Shown here: positions 30,785 to 42,124 of the stretch, piece after piece
How positions within the stretch are numbered: position 1 is the first letter of the stretch
Layout: each line of letters starts with the position of its first letter
NCBI GenBank assembly: GCA_024291935.2
Contig: CM044315.1
Span: 74,444,385-74,508,384, forward strand
Origin: Okapia johnstoni
Lineage: Eukaryota > Chordata > Mammalia > Artiodactyla > Giraffidae
Direction: 5' to 3'
Length of the DNA stretch: 64,000 nt
Made by a program: the position numbers and the translations under genes
Notes under the pieces: generated by a model
Database searches by the model: none
Told to the model about the DNA's origin: nothing
The model's input: the letters and a program-made list of their open reading frames with translations, nothing else

Positions 30785-30944
30785 TTGCTCTTTACAAAAA
30801 GATTTATTATGGAAAGTCCAAGCTCATACAAAAGTAGAGGGAGTAATGAACCCCTGTGTACCTGTCACCCAGCTTCATAGTCATCAACCCACAGCCTGCC
30901 TTGTTTTAGCTACTCCTGCCCACTCTCCATGCCCCCAGATTATT
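30785..30944 (-). mobile_element. L1M LINE 3' fragment
   Basis: aatgaacccctgtgtacctg followed by tcacccagcttcatagtcat (30845-30885) is an antisense L1M landmark. Confidence 0.55.
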
Positions 30945-31316
30945 ATTGTTTAAAAAATTTTATTTATTTATTTGTTTTTGTTGAGCTGGATCTTCATCGC
31001 TGCACGTGGGCCCTCTCCAGTTGCAGCAGGTGGGGGCTACTCTTTGTTGTGGTATACGGGCCTCTCCTTGCAGTGGCCTATCTTGTCGTGGAGGACAGGC
31101 TCTAGGCGCATGGGGTTCAGTAGTTGAAGCATGTTAGCTCAGTAGTTGTGGCTCATGGGCTCTAGAGTGTGGGGTTGGTAGTTGTGGAGCATGGGCTTAG
31201 TTGCTCTGAGGCATTGTGGCATGCTCCACGGGATCTTCCTGGACCAGGGATTGAGCCCATGTCCCCTGTAGTGGCAGGAGGATTCCCATCCACTGTACCA
31301 CCAGGAAAGTCCCCAT
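30945..31316 (-). repeat. CHR-type SINE, full length
   Basis: Antisense copy: tttatttgtttttgttgagc (30967), the 'tagttgtgg...catgggctctag' body (31142-31165) and the head end gtaccaccaggaaagtcccc. Target-site duplication agattatt at 30937-30944 and 31317-31324. Confidence 0.9.
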
Positions 31317-31328
31317 AGATTATTTATA

Positions 31329-31364
31329 TATGTGTGTGTGTGTGTGTGTATATACATATATAAA
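31329..31364. repeat. (TG)n(TA)n microsatellite
   Basis: TG run followed by TATACATATATA just after the CHR element. Confidence 0.85.
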
Positions 31365-31379
31365 ATAACTTTTCTTTTG

Positions 31380-31515
31380 GATGGCATCACTGACTCTATG
31401 GACATGAGTTTGAGCAAGCTCCAGGAGTTGGTGCTGGATGGGAGGCCTAGCGCGCTGCAGTCCGTGGGGTCATAAAGAGTCAGACACGAGTGAGCAACTG
31501 AACTGAACTGAACTG
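31380..31515 (+). mobile_element. BovB 3' terminus
   Basis: Only the last about 136 bp of BovB: gatggcatcactgactctat through the actgaactgaactg tail. Confidence 0.88.
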
Positions 31516-31629
31516 TTAACCTTTCCAGCCATTCAATTCTCAAATACATAGTTTTTTTTTTTTATCATATGTGAAATATCTTTTCAAATGAACAATAAAA
31601 ACATTTATTTAAAGAATAATGGGAAAAAT

Positions 31630-31845
31630 AGCATTTATTAGATACCTGTCTGTAAGTAGGTACTCTTAAGCATTATGCATGTGAGTTAATTTAATACTTT
31701 AAAATTTTTTTTGAAATATTTGCCATTATTATTCCCATTCAGCAAATGGAAAAAAAGATGAACTAAGTATCAGAGATGAAGTGTCATACAATAGATGGAG
31801 TTGCCTTAAAATCAGTCTGTCTGAATCCCCTAGACTATTTTCAAA
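31630..31845 (-). repeat. MIR SINE, antisense
   Basis: gcatttattagatacctgtc (31632), 'ccattattattcccattcagc' near 31724 and gtctgtctgaatcccctaga (31814). Confidence 0.7.
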
Positions 31846-31924
31846 GCAAAGCCTAGACTAGACAAAATATCATCAGGCCTATAAATATAAGAATACATTA
31901 AAGTACATAGCTATAAACATAAAC

Positions 31925-32225
31925 TAGTCACAAAAAGACAAACACTGTATGATTCCACTTACAGGAGGTACTTAGAGTAGTCAAAATCATAGAGACAGAA
32001 AGTGGGATGGTGGTTGCCGGGGCTGGAAGGAGGGGAGAATGAGGAGTTAGGGTTTGATGGGCACAGAATTCAGTTTTACAAGATGAAGAGAGTTGTGGAG
32101 ATGGGTGGTGAGGGATGGTAGCACAAGATTATGAATGTATTTAATTCCACTGAACTATTAAAAATAGTTAAGATGGTGAATTTTATATTCTGTATATTTT
32201 ACCACAATAAAAATTGGAAAAATAT
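31925..32225 (+). mobile_element. L1M LINE 3' terminus
   Basis: Sense L1M end: gtatgattccacttacagga (31947), gtggttgccggggctggaag (32010) and ttttaccacaataaaaattg (32197). Confidence 0.85.
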
Positions 32226-32243
32226 AAAACCAAAATATCATTA

Positions 32244-32451
32244 GGGGCTTCCCTGTGGCTTGGATGGTAAAAAATCTGCCTGCAATGCAGGACCCGGGTT
32301 TGATCCCTGAGTCAGGAAGATCCCCTGGAGAAAGAAACGGCAACCCACTCCAGTATTCTTGCTGGAGAATCCCATGGACAGAGGAGCCTGGTGATCTACA
32401 GTCCACTGGGTCACAAAGAACTGGACATGACTGAGCAACTAAGCCTGCATG
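32244..32451 (+). repeat. Bov-tA SINE
   Basis: Sense SINE with a perfect 9-bp duplication, atatcatta, at 32235-32243 and 32452-32460. Confidence 0.95.
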
Positions 32452-32460
32452 ATATCATTA

Positions 32461-32955
32461 CCATACCTAAAAATAAAGAATTCTTTAATATCATCAGATA
32501 TGCAGTTAGTGTTCAAATTTCCTGAGTTAATTCATAATTTTATTTCTTTAAAATTTTATGTGATTCAGAATCCAAGTAAGTTCTATATATTACAATCGGG
32601 TTATAGTGTCTTTTAAGTCTTTTTTAATCTGTAGGTTACTCCTCCTATTTTTCCCTAGCTCTATATTTGTTGAGGAAACTTGGTTGTTTATCCTGTTTGC
32701 CACATCTGGACTTCGCTGCTTGTATCCCATGGTGTCCTTTGATATGGTCATTTGTCCCCTGTGTTTGCTATATATTAGGAGTTAAATCTAGAGGCATCAT
32801 CAGATTTGAATTCTGAGCAAGAATACTTCAGAGGTGGGGTGAGCTTTTACCATGAGGCACAAAATTGTCTAATCATCGCATCTCTTTTTGTTGTTAGCTG
32901 CCGTCGATCCATTACTTCTTCAGCATTTGCACAATAATGATAGTCTGTCATTAAA
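32461..32955 (-). mobile_element. L1M LINE 3'UTR fragment
   Basis: Antisense L1M: cagttagtgttcaaatttcc (32503), ttaatctgtaggttactcct (32624), tttgtcccctgtgtttgcta (32751), aagaatacttcagaggtggg (32820). Confidence 0.75.
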
Positions 32956-32963
32956 ATAATTTT

Positions 32964-33445
32964 TGAAGATCTTATTGGTTTTATTCAACAATTCATGAGT
33001 TGGGCAGGATCTTATCTAGCAGAGAGAAAGGAGCTCTGAGGACCTACACAAAATAGAAGAACTTTACAGGCAGAAGGGAACGAACTGGATGTGGCAAGGT
33101 CACCTTCCTTTGGGGGTCGACAGGGGTCTGTCAGGCAGGTTGACTCACTCGTTCTGACTAGGTAGTTCCTGACTGACTGGTTTAAGATTTCATTCTTGGG
33201 AGAGGCTGAAGCTGTAATTAAGTATTAAGTCTTGGTTTGATGACATGGGACTTAGCATAAGTGACTCCATTTTGGGATGTTGTCAACTGAGAGGGCCTAA
33301 TAGAGATCTGATCACAATTTAGGGGCTTAGCATCACTCCTTGTTACTGTCCTGAAGTTCTTACAGTTTTTATAGTTTTGTGTGAGGTTCACAGGTCATGA
33401 TGTCTTTTTGCAGAATCTATGTGGTGTTTGCAGTTCATAATTTCA
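32964..33445 (-). repeat. Endogenous retrovirus LTR, class I type
   Basis: Minus-strand LTR-like sequence. Its 3' end lies at the left: a polyadenylation signal AATAAA is read on the minus strand from 32980-32985, within attggttttattcaacaatt. It follows the env-like remnant at 33690-34490 in the order expected of a provirus (env, then 3' LTR). The pairing is inferred; no second LTR is visible. Confidence 0.5.
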
Positions 33446-33451
33446 TACTCA

Positions 33452-33667
33452 TTTGCATGCTAAGTTGTCTCTGTTGTGTCCGACTCCTTATGATCCCATA
33501 GACTGAGGCTTCCAGGCTCCTCTGTCCTTGGGATTTTCCAGGCAAGAATACTGGAGTGAGTTGCCATTTCCTCCTCCAGGGGATCTTCTGGACCCAAGGA
33601 TTGAACTCGCATCTTTCTCCTGCATTGGTAGGCGAGTTCTTTACCACTAGTGCCACATGGGAAGCCC
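33452..33667 (-). repeat. Bov-tA SINE between ERV env remnant and LTR
   Basis: Antisense SINE (tgcatgctaagttgtctctg to taccactagtgccacatggg), inserted into the old provirus. Confidence 0.9.
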
Positions 33668-33689
33668 ATTTTTGGTCATTTTCTTCATT

Positions 33690-34490
33690 CCTTTTCTGAT
33701 GTTCAAGTCCTAGGAAGATAATTTAATTCGTTGTTAGTGGCTGCAAACATGCATTTAAAGATTTTGAGAGAATACAGTGCATTAGGGAGACCATTATGAT
33801 TATTATAAACAAGATAATTCCTAATATGTAGAGTGCACTTCAGAGCTATGGTCCCCAAGGCCCAAATATCAATACCAAATAAGTCAAAGAAAGATCTCGT
33901 TGGTTTCTTAGCCAAGTGACTTGTTCAGTGATCTTAAGCAGCTGAACTTCAACTTCCCCACAAGTGTTAATCCAGTGGCAGCAAGTAGTATTGGCCACAG
34001 CAGACACCTCCTTGCTTAGTTGAAAGATTAATCAAGGACTATCCTATTATCAAGAACAACTTTGGCCAAAGAGGCTTAGGATTTTTGTCTGACAGCTATT
34101 GCTTTAGCAGTGAATTTTGCAATATCTTTAAGAATTGAGGAGAGATTCTTGATTATAGCCTCATTCCTACTCACTACTACGCAGGGAAGTAGGGATCTGC
34201 CAAAGGAAGAGAATCCTGAATCATGAGTGCCTCTGAGTGCCATGAGTGCCTTTCTAACTTGATGAAGTAAATTCAGGGAAGTTGACCAATGAGGTGTTTC
34301 AGTTTGATTGTGGGCAGGTTGGGGGCACAGTTGGATAACCTAAGTGGACTGCCAAGTGATGTGCTAGCTATCTACGCATTCATCGCGTCAAGGGGAACGA
34401 TAACCACCACAGGATCACTTTTTCCTTTGTTCTTTAGCTGGACTTGTTTGAAGAGTAACATCCTCTCATAAACTATTTGGATACCCTGAG
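33690..34490 (-). pseudogene. Broken class I endogenous retrovirus env remnant
   Basis: Read on the minus strand, about 33690-34050 resembles the transmembrane subunit of gammaretrovirus-like envelopes. A conserved cysteine-containing stretch (34010-33975) is broken by a frameshift, and a membrane-proximal part follows in another phase (open frame 33703-33915). Stops and shifts interrupt all frames; upstream surface-subunit sequence (to about 34490) is more decayed. No gag or pol is seen, so this is a partial, inactive fossil. Similarity judged by eye. Confidence 0.5.
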
Positions 34491-34539
34491 GTACAGTTCA
34501 TAAAGGAAAAGCAAGAAAAATGCTTGATTCTTATCATTT

Positions 34540-34990
34540 ATTTTCAATTTAAAAAATACCGGGTTGGTTTCCTAGCATTATCCAAAGGTGACGAATGAGA
34601 TGACATTGTATCATTATGAACTCATGGATTTAAATAAAAGGGATGTTTTTCAATCCATTTCAGTTTTGGTCTTTATTAATGCTCAAATGGTCCTATCTTT
34701 GGTTAATGTGAATCTCTTCAACTGCTTTCAATGATAACCTCAGCAGTCTCTGCGGAGAAGGCAATGGCACCCCACTCCAGTGTTCTTGCCTGGAGAATCC
34801 CAGGGAGGGAGGAGCCTGGTGGGCTGCAGTCCATGGGGTCGCACAGAGTTGGACACGACTGAAGCAACTTGGCAGCGGCAGCGGCGGTCCCTGCTGGCTT
34901 CCTTGCTTTCGTGAATCACAGGATGCTCCATTTTGTGTACGTCCTGCCCCAGGCCTGCAATCAGCTATTTCTCCAAGGCCTTGGGGCAAA
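34540..34990 (-). mobile_element. L1M LINE fragment split by Bov-A
   Basis: Antisense L1M: tatcattatgaactcatgga (34609), gtttttcaatccatttcagt (34645) and, after the SINE, aatcagctatttctccaagg (34959), matching L1M 3'UTR. Confidence 0.7.
34753..34888 (+). repeat. Bov-A SINE monomer
   Basis: Sense monomer, ggagaaggcaatggcacccc ... gttggacacgactgaagcaa, with a (GCG/CAG) tail. Aged 8-bp duplication gtctctgc / gtccctgc near 34745 and 34887. Confidence 0.88.
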
Positions 34991-35079
34991 AGGGGCTTTA
35001 GGTAATTTAAACTAATTTAGCTCCTACTTTAAAATGCTACTTACCAATTGTCTCCCTTTCTTTTTAGTGGGAAATGGTA

Positions 35080-36400
35080 TTTAGAAACCAGAGTCTGAAT
35101 ACTAGGAGTATTTTTTCATGTTATATTTGATACATACAAAAAGATATATACCATATATATAATTATGAAGCATCATCATAAAGAAGCTACTCATCAGCCA
35201 CCACCCACTTTAATACTTGGAAGCTTATCAGTAGCAGTTCATTGTGTAGTTCTCCCTTCTTTATCTCAGCTTTCAGCTTCCATCTGACAGGGTGGATTGT
35301 GTATTTATCACTCTCTTGCTTAAAAAAAAAATTCTCACTTATGTTTGTGTCCTTAAATATACATACCTATTTTATAGCTTTTTTGAGCTTTGTAAAAATG
35401 ATATTGTGAAGTATGTTCTTCTATTTTCTGCCATGAGTTTGCCTAATGTAAATCAAAATAAATCCGAGAAATATCCTGTTGGTTTTTTTAAGCTGTAGTT
35501 CATTTGTTTTCGTTGCTGTATGATATTCCACTAAGTATGTGTGACTATACTGTAATAATTTTATCCATTCTCTTGTTTGTGGACATTTGAGTTGTATCCA
35601 GTTTTTACTACTACAAATATTTTGCTAAGATAATGCTGTTACAGGTATTCTTGTTCATGTCTCTGGTACACATGTGCAAGAATTTGTCTAGGGCAGTGGT
35701 TATCAAACATTTTTGTTTCAATATTCCAGAGAACTTTTGTTTACATGCATTATATCTATAGATTTTACTATATTAGAAATTAAAACAGAAAAATATAACC
35801 ATATTATTTATTAATTCATTTAAAAATGGCAATAACAAACTCATGATATGTTCATATAAATCATATATTTTAAGTGAAAAATCACTACATTTACTAAGAC
35901 AAATTAAGTAAAAAGAATGGCATTATTAAATTTTTGAAAATGTCTTTAGTGTCTGGCTTAATAGAGGATAGCATATTCTCATATCTACTTCCATGTTCAA
36001 TCTGTTGAGATATCTTATGTTACACAGTTTCTGTAAAACTCCTCTGTATGTTTGTGAGACAAGAGAGAAAAAGTCAAATAATGCCTTTCAAATATATTAC
36101 AAAAGTGTTTTTGACTTCATGGATTCCCCTGAAAAAGTCTCAGGGTCCCTGAACCACACTTAAAACTGCTGCTCCAAGGAATATTGGTCTAAGTGAAATT
36201 TCTGAGTCATAGGGATTGCATATGAACATAGGCAAATATTCAAGCTATATAAATTAGTTTTGTTGTTTTCCAAAATAGTTGTAACAATTAACACTTCCAT
36301 CACTAACATCTGAGAATTTCCATAGATTCATATTTTCCCCAACACTTGATGTTATCAAATATTCTGTTTTCACCCATCTAATGAATGTGAAATGGTATTT
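35080..36400 (-). mobile_element. L1M LINE region split by an hAT element
   Basis: Antisense L1M on both sides of the hAT copy: ctctggtacacatgtgcaag (35661) before it, and atttctgagtcatagggatt (36199) and ccaacacttgatgttatcaa (36339) after it. The second part picks up where the first stops. Confidence 0.65.
35694..36178. mobile_element. hAT-type DNA transposon (about 485 bp) in L1M
   Basis: Begins cagtggttatcaaacatttt and ends gaaccacacttaaaactgct, eroded terminal inverted repeats of the hAT kind. The interior contains gtctggcttaatagaggata (35951) and tcaatctgttgagatatctt (35998), conserved in a common mammalian non-autonomous family. A poorly preserved 8-bp duplication is possible. Confidence 0.6.
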
Positions 36401-37255
36401 CATTTATCTGTACCCAGTCTCTTCTCATTTTAATACATCCTTTTCACACTGCCAGCTTAATATTTCTGTGATGACGTTTTGATCATGTCGTGTTTGTTCC
36501 TCCTGAAAATCTTTCAAAGGCCCTATTTTCTCTTTCTTTCTTTCCCTCAACACATCTAGGAACAAGTGTATCATTCTTCCAGTCAAGGCTCTTTCACCAA
36601 AGACTGACTCAATCAGCGAAATATTCTACATGGTTACTAGTACATGTAATTTATATGTACATTCTAGGCAAATGGAAATACTTGCTGTTCTCAAGGAGGC
36701 AATTTCACATTCCAATTTTTTGCCCACAGTATACTTCAGCCTCAAATACCCTCTCTATTCTATCTGCCTGCTGGAATCCAGTCATTTCTGATGACGTTGC
36801 TGGTATGCAGCTTCTCCCAAGAAGCCTCGGGGCTTCCCCAGTGGCTCAGTGGGTAAAGAATCTGCCTGCCGTGCGGAAAACACAGGAGATGAGGGTTCGA
36901 TCCCTGGGTCAGGAGGGTCCCAAGGTGGAGGCCATGGCAACCCTATTCACTATTCTTGCCTGGAGAATCCCATGGACAGAGGAGCCTAGTGGGCTGCAGT
37001 CTATAGAGTTGCAAAATGTTGGGCACGACTGAAGCTACTGAGCATACATCAAGAAACCTGCCCACATCTTTCCCTCTTCTGAACCCCACCACACAAGGCT
37101 TGCCACTCTCTTATCCTTTCACCACACCATCATGGATTCTAGTGAGGAGTGCTGTCCACCCTGATCCAGGAGCTCCTTGAGGTCAGAGACCATGTCCTTT
37201 TGTCTTTGTGTTCCCCAAACCTCTAACATAAAATAGGGGCTAAACATCTGTTGAC
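36401..37255 (+). repeat. L2 LINE 3' region split by Bov-tA
   Basis: Sense L2: tcctcctgaaaatctttcaa (36498), attctatctgcctgctggaa (36757), and, after the SINE, ccaggagctccttgaggtca (37163). Confidence 0.85.
36828..37049 (+). repeat. Bov-tA SINE inside L2
   Basis: Sense SINE with target-site duplication caagaagcct (36818-36827) / caagaaacct (37050-37059), one difference. Confidence 0.93.
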
Positions 37256-38369
37256 GATACAAGGTGCTTTCTGTTAAGGGTTTGTTTTTTTTTAATGGCC
37301 AATATAGCAAATGAGGAAGCAGAGAGAATGGGCTATGGGAGCTCAGAAGCACGCAGTGGGGTGCTAGTATAGACAGGGAAGGCTGGAACCAGCATGACTT
37401 GGAGTGGGCTTGGGTAAATGGGGCTGCGGATGATCAAAGTAGAGGCACATTGGGCCTGAGGCCAATGGGAAGGAGAGATGTGGGCTGAAAACATAAGGCT
37501 AAAGGATTTGGGCCAGAAACTGTGCATTCTTGGGACCAGTTCTTACCGCTGCTTGTCCAGCAAGGGGATGGCCTGGCTGGAGCAGAGACCTGGGGCCAGT
37601 AAGAGATGAAGTGTGGGCCTATCTTCTGGGGTGTCACACCAGTTGAAAAGGACTGGACCCCCAGAGGCTCTGGTGGAGTCCAGCCTTTAGAGGACCACCG
37701 ATCTGTGGGGTCCTTTCTGGGTTGGGGGAGTTTCGGAAATTTCAGAGGTCATCAAGGACAGCTCATGAGTGCAGCTTCACTTTCTACCCTGCTGCAGTCC
37801 TGCTCCATCTCTTGATCTTGGAGTTCCCTGGTTCCCTCTCAGCTCGCTTTCTCCCCTAGGGCATCCACACTACTCAGGGTATCAGGCAGCCTCTCTCTTC
37901 TGCCCTTGGTCTCCTCCCACGTTTACCTAGGTACAGAGGGGGCTATTTGCCAAGATTTGGGCTCGATCATGGGCTGGAATAATCAGCTGGGGACCTGCCT
38001 TGGTTCTCTTCCAGCTCATTCAGGTGAAAGAGATTTCCCATGGTCCAGCCAGATCTCAGTGTTGGGTTTGGGGTCAAGGCTACATTTAAAAATCAGTGTA
38101 ACCAAGCCACTCCTTTTCTATTTATTGTCTGGGTTCTTTCTTCACTCAAGGACTTGAAGGAGATAGGTGAAGGGAGGGCAGGGTTTGGGCACAGGAATAT
38201 CCAGTGGCACTTGGATTCACCCTGGTTTCTAATAGCATCCCCTGACCCATCAGAATAAGCACGTTTAGTGCTTACTGGGTTGGGGGGGGGCAGGCAGAAA
38301 TCTCACTGAGGCCTTGGTCCCATTCCTCTGAGAAGAGATTTTATGTCATCAGTATCATGACCATCACCA
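37256..38369. other. Unannotated 1.1-kb stretch
   Basis: No named repeat and no exon. Several overlapping 60-83-codon frames on both strands have no domain. G9 run at about 38282. Confidence 0.4.
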
Positions 38370-38625
38370 CCATCATTTTCAAACAGCTTCTGCTTACACA
38401 GCACACCTGTGTAGATCAGGTCTTATGTCCTGTGTTAGGTACTTTACATGCACCAGTTCACTGGATCTTTGAATAACTTTTAAGAGCAGGTATTATCCCC
38501 AGGGAGGGATAAGTGAGGAAATGAAGGCTCGGGGAGGAGCAGTGACTTTCCTAAATTCACACGGCTCCTGACTTGTGGAGTAGAAGGTAGAAGCGAGTGC
38601 TCCCACCTCTTGGTTTAGGACTGTT
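38370..38625 (-). repeat. MIR SINE, antisense
   Basis: gttaggtactttacatgcac (38434), 'gcaggtattatccccagg' (38487) and gaggaaatgaaggctcgggg (38515). Confidence 0.75.
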
Positions 38626-38969
38626 AGTGCCAGAATAGGGAGTCACTATCCCATGGCTCCTGTGGTTCTGGGTTTTTTGAGAGAAATTGGGGCAAAGGGC
38701 AGGTCCAGCTCATAGGGCCAGTCTGTAGATGTAGCTGGCTCATCTAGACCTTCAGCCACCATAAATGCTACTTGCCCTCCCCTGTTTGCCTTGCTTGAGT
38801 GGGGATTTCTGGGGTTGTTCACTGGATGCTGAAGCAGGAAGGGAGGAAGTAGGATCTGTAGGATGTGTGATCCAAAGCTTGTCACCTAGGCTCTTGTGCC
38901 TCAGTTTCCTCTTTTGAAAATGAATACTAGGACCATCTCTGCTGCTATCTCAGGACTTTTGTGCAGAAG
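38626..38969. other. Unannotated stretch
   Basis: No repeat recognised except a possible MIR scrap near 38892 (ttgtgcctcagtttcctctt). Confidence 0.4.
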
Positions 38970-40790
38970 AAACAGTGTTACTTAACCATTCATTTGATGT
39001 CTGTATGTTAAATGTTATGCCAGACTCTATATATTATCTTATTTAATATACAGAAGACCTATACAAAAAAGATTTGAATGACCCAGATAACCATGATGGT
39101 ATGGTCTTTCATCTAGAGCCAGGCATCCTGGAGTGTGAAGTCAAGTGGGCCTTAGGAAGCATCACTGCGAACAAAGTGGAAGTGATGGAATTCCAGCTGA
39201 GCTATTTCAAATCCTAAAAGATGATGCTGTGAAAGTGCTGCACTCAATATGCCAGCAAATTTCGAAAACTCAACAGTGGGCCACAGGACTGGAAAAGGTC
39301 AGTTTTCGTTCCAATCCCAAAGAAAGGCAATGTCAAAGAATGTTCAAACTACCACAAAATTGCACTCATCTCACATGCTAGTCAAGTAATGCTTAAAATT
39401 CTCCAAGCTAGGCTTCAACAGTATGTAAGCTGAGAATTTCCAGATGTTCAAGCTGGATTTAGAAAAGGCAGACGAACCAGAGATCAAATTGCCAATATCT
39501 GTTGGAGCATAGAAAAAGCAAGAGAATTCCAGAAAAACATCTACTTCTGCTTCATTGACTACACTAAAGCCTTTGATTATGTGGATCACAACAAACTGTG
39601 GAAAATTATTAAAGAGATGGAATACCTGACCACCTTAACTGCCTCCTGAGAAATCTGTATGCAGGTCAAGAAGCAACAGTTAGGACCAGACATGGAACAA
39701 CAGACTGGTTCCAAATTGGGAAAGGAGTATGTCAAGGCTGTATATTGTCACCCTGCTTATTTAACTTATATGCAGAGTACATCATGTGACATGCCAAGCA
39801 GGATGAAGCACAACCTGGAATCAAGATTGTCGGGAGAAATATCAATAACCACACATATGCAGATGACACCTCCCTTATGGCAGAAAGTAAAGAGGAACTA
39901 AAGAGCCTCTTGATGAAAGTGAAGGAGGAGAGTGAAAAAGCTGGCTTAAAACTCAACATTAAAAAAATGAAGATCATAGTATCCAGTTTCATCACTTCAT
40001 GGCAAATAGATGGGGAAGCAATGGAAACAGTGACAGACTTAATTTTCTTGGGCTCCAAAATCACTGTAGATGGTGGCTTCAGCCATGAAATTAAAAGATG
40101 CTTGTTCCTTGGAAGAAAAGCTATTACCAACCTAGATAGCATATTAAAGAGCAAAGACATTTCTTTGCCAACAAAAGTTGATCTAGTCAAAGCTATGGTT
40201 TTTCCAATAGTCATTTATGGATGTGAGAGTTGGACTATAAAGAAAGCTGAGTGCTGAAGAATTGATGCTTTTAAACTGTGGCGTTGGAGAAGACTCTTGA
40301 GAGTCCCTTGGACTGCAGAGATCCAACCAGTCAATCCTAAAGGAAATCAATCATGAATATTCATTGGAATGACTGGTGCTGAAGCTGAAGCTCCAATACT
40401 TTGGGCACCTGATGTGAAGAACTGATTCATTTGAAAAGACCCTGATGCTGGGAAAAATTGAGGGTAGGAGGAGAAGGGGATGACAGAGGATGAGATGGTT
40501 GGATGGCATCACTGGCTTGTTGTACCTGAGTTTGAGCAAGCTCCGGGAGTTGGACAGCTGCAGTTGCGTGCTGCAGTCCATGGGGTCACAAAGAGTCAGA
40601 CACGACTGAGCGACTGAACTGAACTGAATCTTCACAACAACCCTGAGCACTAGGTATTTTATTGTCTCCATTTTACAGATGAAGAAGCTGAGGCTTAGAG
40701 AGGCTGCAAATCTTTGAGCTATGAAGTAGTAGAGCTGGGGTTTGAACCCAGGTCTATTTGGGCTACTGCAAGTTTTATAATAGTGACGGT
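38970..40790 (-). repeat. MIR SINE (antisense) split by BovB
   Basis: The left half (38970-39050) ends tattatcttatttaatat. The right half resumes at 40626 with ttcacaacaaccctgagcac and runs through cattttacagatgaagaagc (40670) to a tttgaacccaggtctatttg core. The MIR reads continuously if the BovB is removed. Confidence 0.85.
39051..40625 (+). pseudogene. BovB LINE, 5'-truncated, inactivated reverse transcriptase
   Basis: About 1.58 kb of a roughly 3.2-kb element; the endonuclease half of the ORF is missing. Reverse-transcriptase blocks are visible in order: SDGIPAELF-type segment (about 39180), the FIDYTKAFD-type catalytic block near 39551, and the YADD catalytic motif at 39856-39867. The last lies in a frame that continues open from 39877 to 40257. 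At least three frameshifts (near 39290, 39620 and 39165) and internal stops (for example after 39786) prevent translation. It ends in the ctgaactgaactgaa tail inside a MIR. BovB is an RTE-clade element known to have moved horizontally between reptiles and ruminants. Confidence 0.93.
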
Positions 40791-41689
40791 GCAGTGTGCT
40801 GGCATGTGCTGGGGTTTCACATGCTGATGGGCTCTGGGCACTGTGGTTTGCAGTAACAGTAGATAGGAGTGCAGGAGATAGACCAGGTGAGTCAGACCAG
40901 CTAGTGACACTTTTTTTACCAAAAGATATGACAGAGAAGAGAAAGGAAGATGGGTATATCAGGAAGGACGGTGGTGGCAGCAGAGACCATGCCAGGCTCT
41001 GTGCCAGCTGCTAAGGTCCCAGCAATGGAGCTGACCTGGTCTTGCCCTCAGGGCACTCAGCTGTGGGAATGACATCGCAACAGACACCAGTGGTGTGCTG
41101 TGTTCTATTAGGATGCAGAGGTTGCATCCTGAAAAATCCTATGTTATAAAAAATGGAATCATAGAGACAATTGCCTCAATGGGGAGAAAGAGGTTAAGGG
41201 CTAGGCAGTTTCAGACTCACCATAACAAAGTTATTTTTCCTTTAGGAATGTCAATAATAAAGGTGCTTTTACAGCTATAAGTGTATGGCTATAAAACCTG
41301 AACATCACGGAGCAAATCCAGCCTTAGACATCCCCACACTTTTGCTTAAGATGAACAGCCTTTCTTTTCCTATCACTGAAACGTTGTCCTAGGGCAGATT
41401 CCTCTCTCCTTTCTTTGCCTTGACTGTTCACTGCCGGAGAAACAAAGGGCCAAGCCCCTCTAAGGAAGCATCCTAGAGACATCAGGACTGTAGGTCCCCA
41501 GCCCCCACCCACATCCTCCTCTGATTCCCCTGTAGCAGATTCTTCCTTTCCACTGTGTTATAACCAACCACTATCTGCTCTGTGTACATTGTGCTCTCTA
41601 ATTAAAGGATCACATTATATTTAATTTGCACTTAAAAATATCATCATAGGAGACAGTCTTACCAGATGTGAGAAAAATAATGGGGGTAT
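40791..41689. other. Unannotated stretch
   Basis: About 900 bp with no named repeat or exon; frames of 60-72 codons only. Confidence 0.4.
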
Positions 41690-41694
41690 GGAGA

Positions 41695-41937
41695 GGCAGT
41701 ATTGTGTCACCATTAAAAGTGGGGCCTCTGGAGCCAATCTTCATGAGTTGAAATCCTAACTTTGCCACCTACTAGCTGTACAATCTTGGGCAAGTCACTT
41801 AGTCCTCCATGCTTCATCTCTAAAATGGGGAGAATGGTTGCATCCACTTCTCATGGTGATGAGGATTCAAAGAGTTAATGATTATAAAGCCTAAGCACAG
41901 AGCCTTGAGCATAGTGAGTGCTCAATAAATGTTAGCG
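41695..41937 (+). repeat. MIR SINE, full length
   Basis: Sense MIR with start, core and end: ggcctctggagccaatcttc (41724), cctactagctgtacaatctt (41767), gtgagtgctcaataaatgtt (41914). Confidence 0.93.
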
Positions 41938-42124
41938 AGTCCATGGTGAAAAGAGAGGGGGATCCACTGGGCCTGGGGTATGGGGCATAGAGGGGTGAGG
42001 GAAGTCGCTGTGGAGGAGGGGAGACCAGAGCTAGACTTGAAGAGTGGATGGGATTGGACAGGATGATGAAGCAGAGGGAACAGAGAGACACAGCAAGTCT
42101 CTTTTGAGGCCCCAAACAAGTCTG

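Noticed and set aside
36490..37032. 180-codon plus-strand frame
   Set aside because: Spans L2 and a Bov-tA insertion, so it is a transposon read-through.
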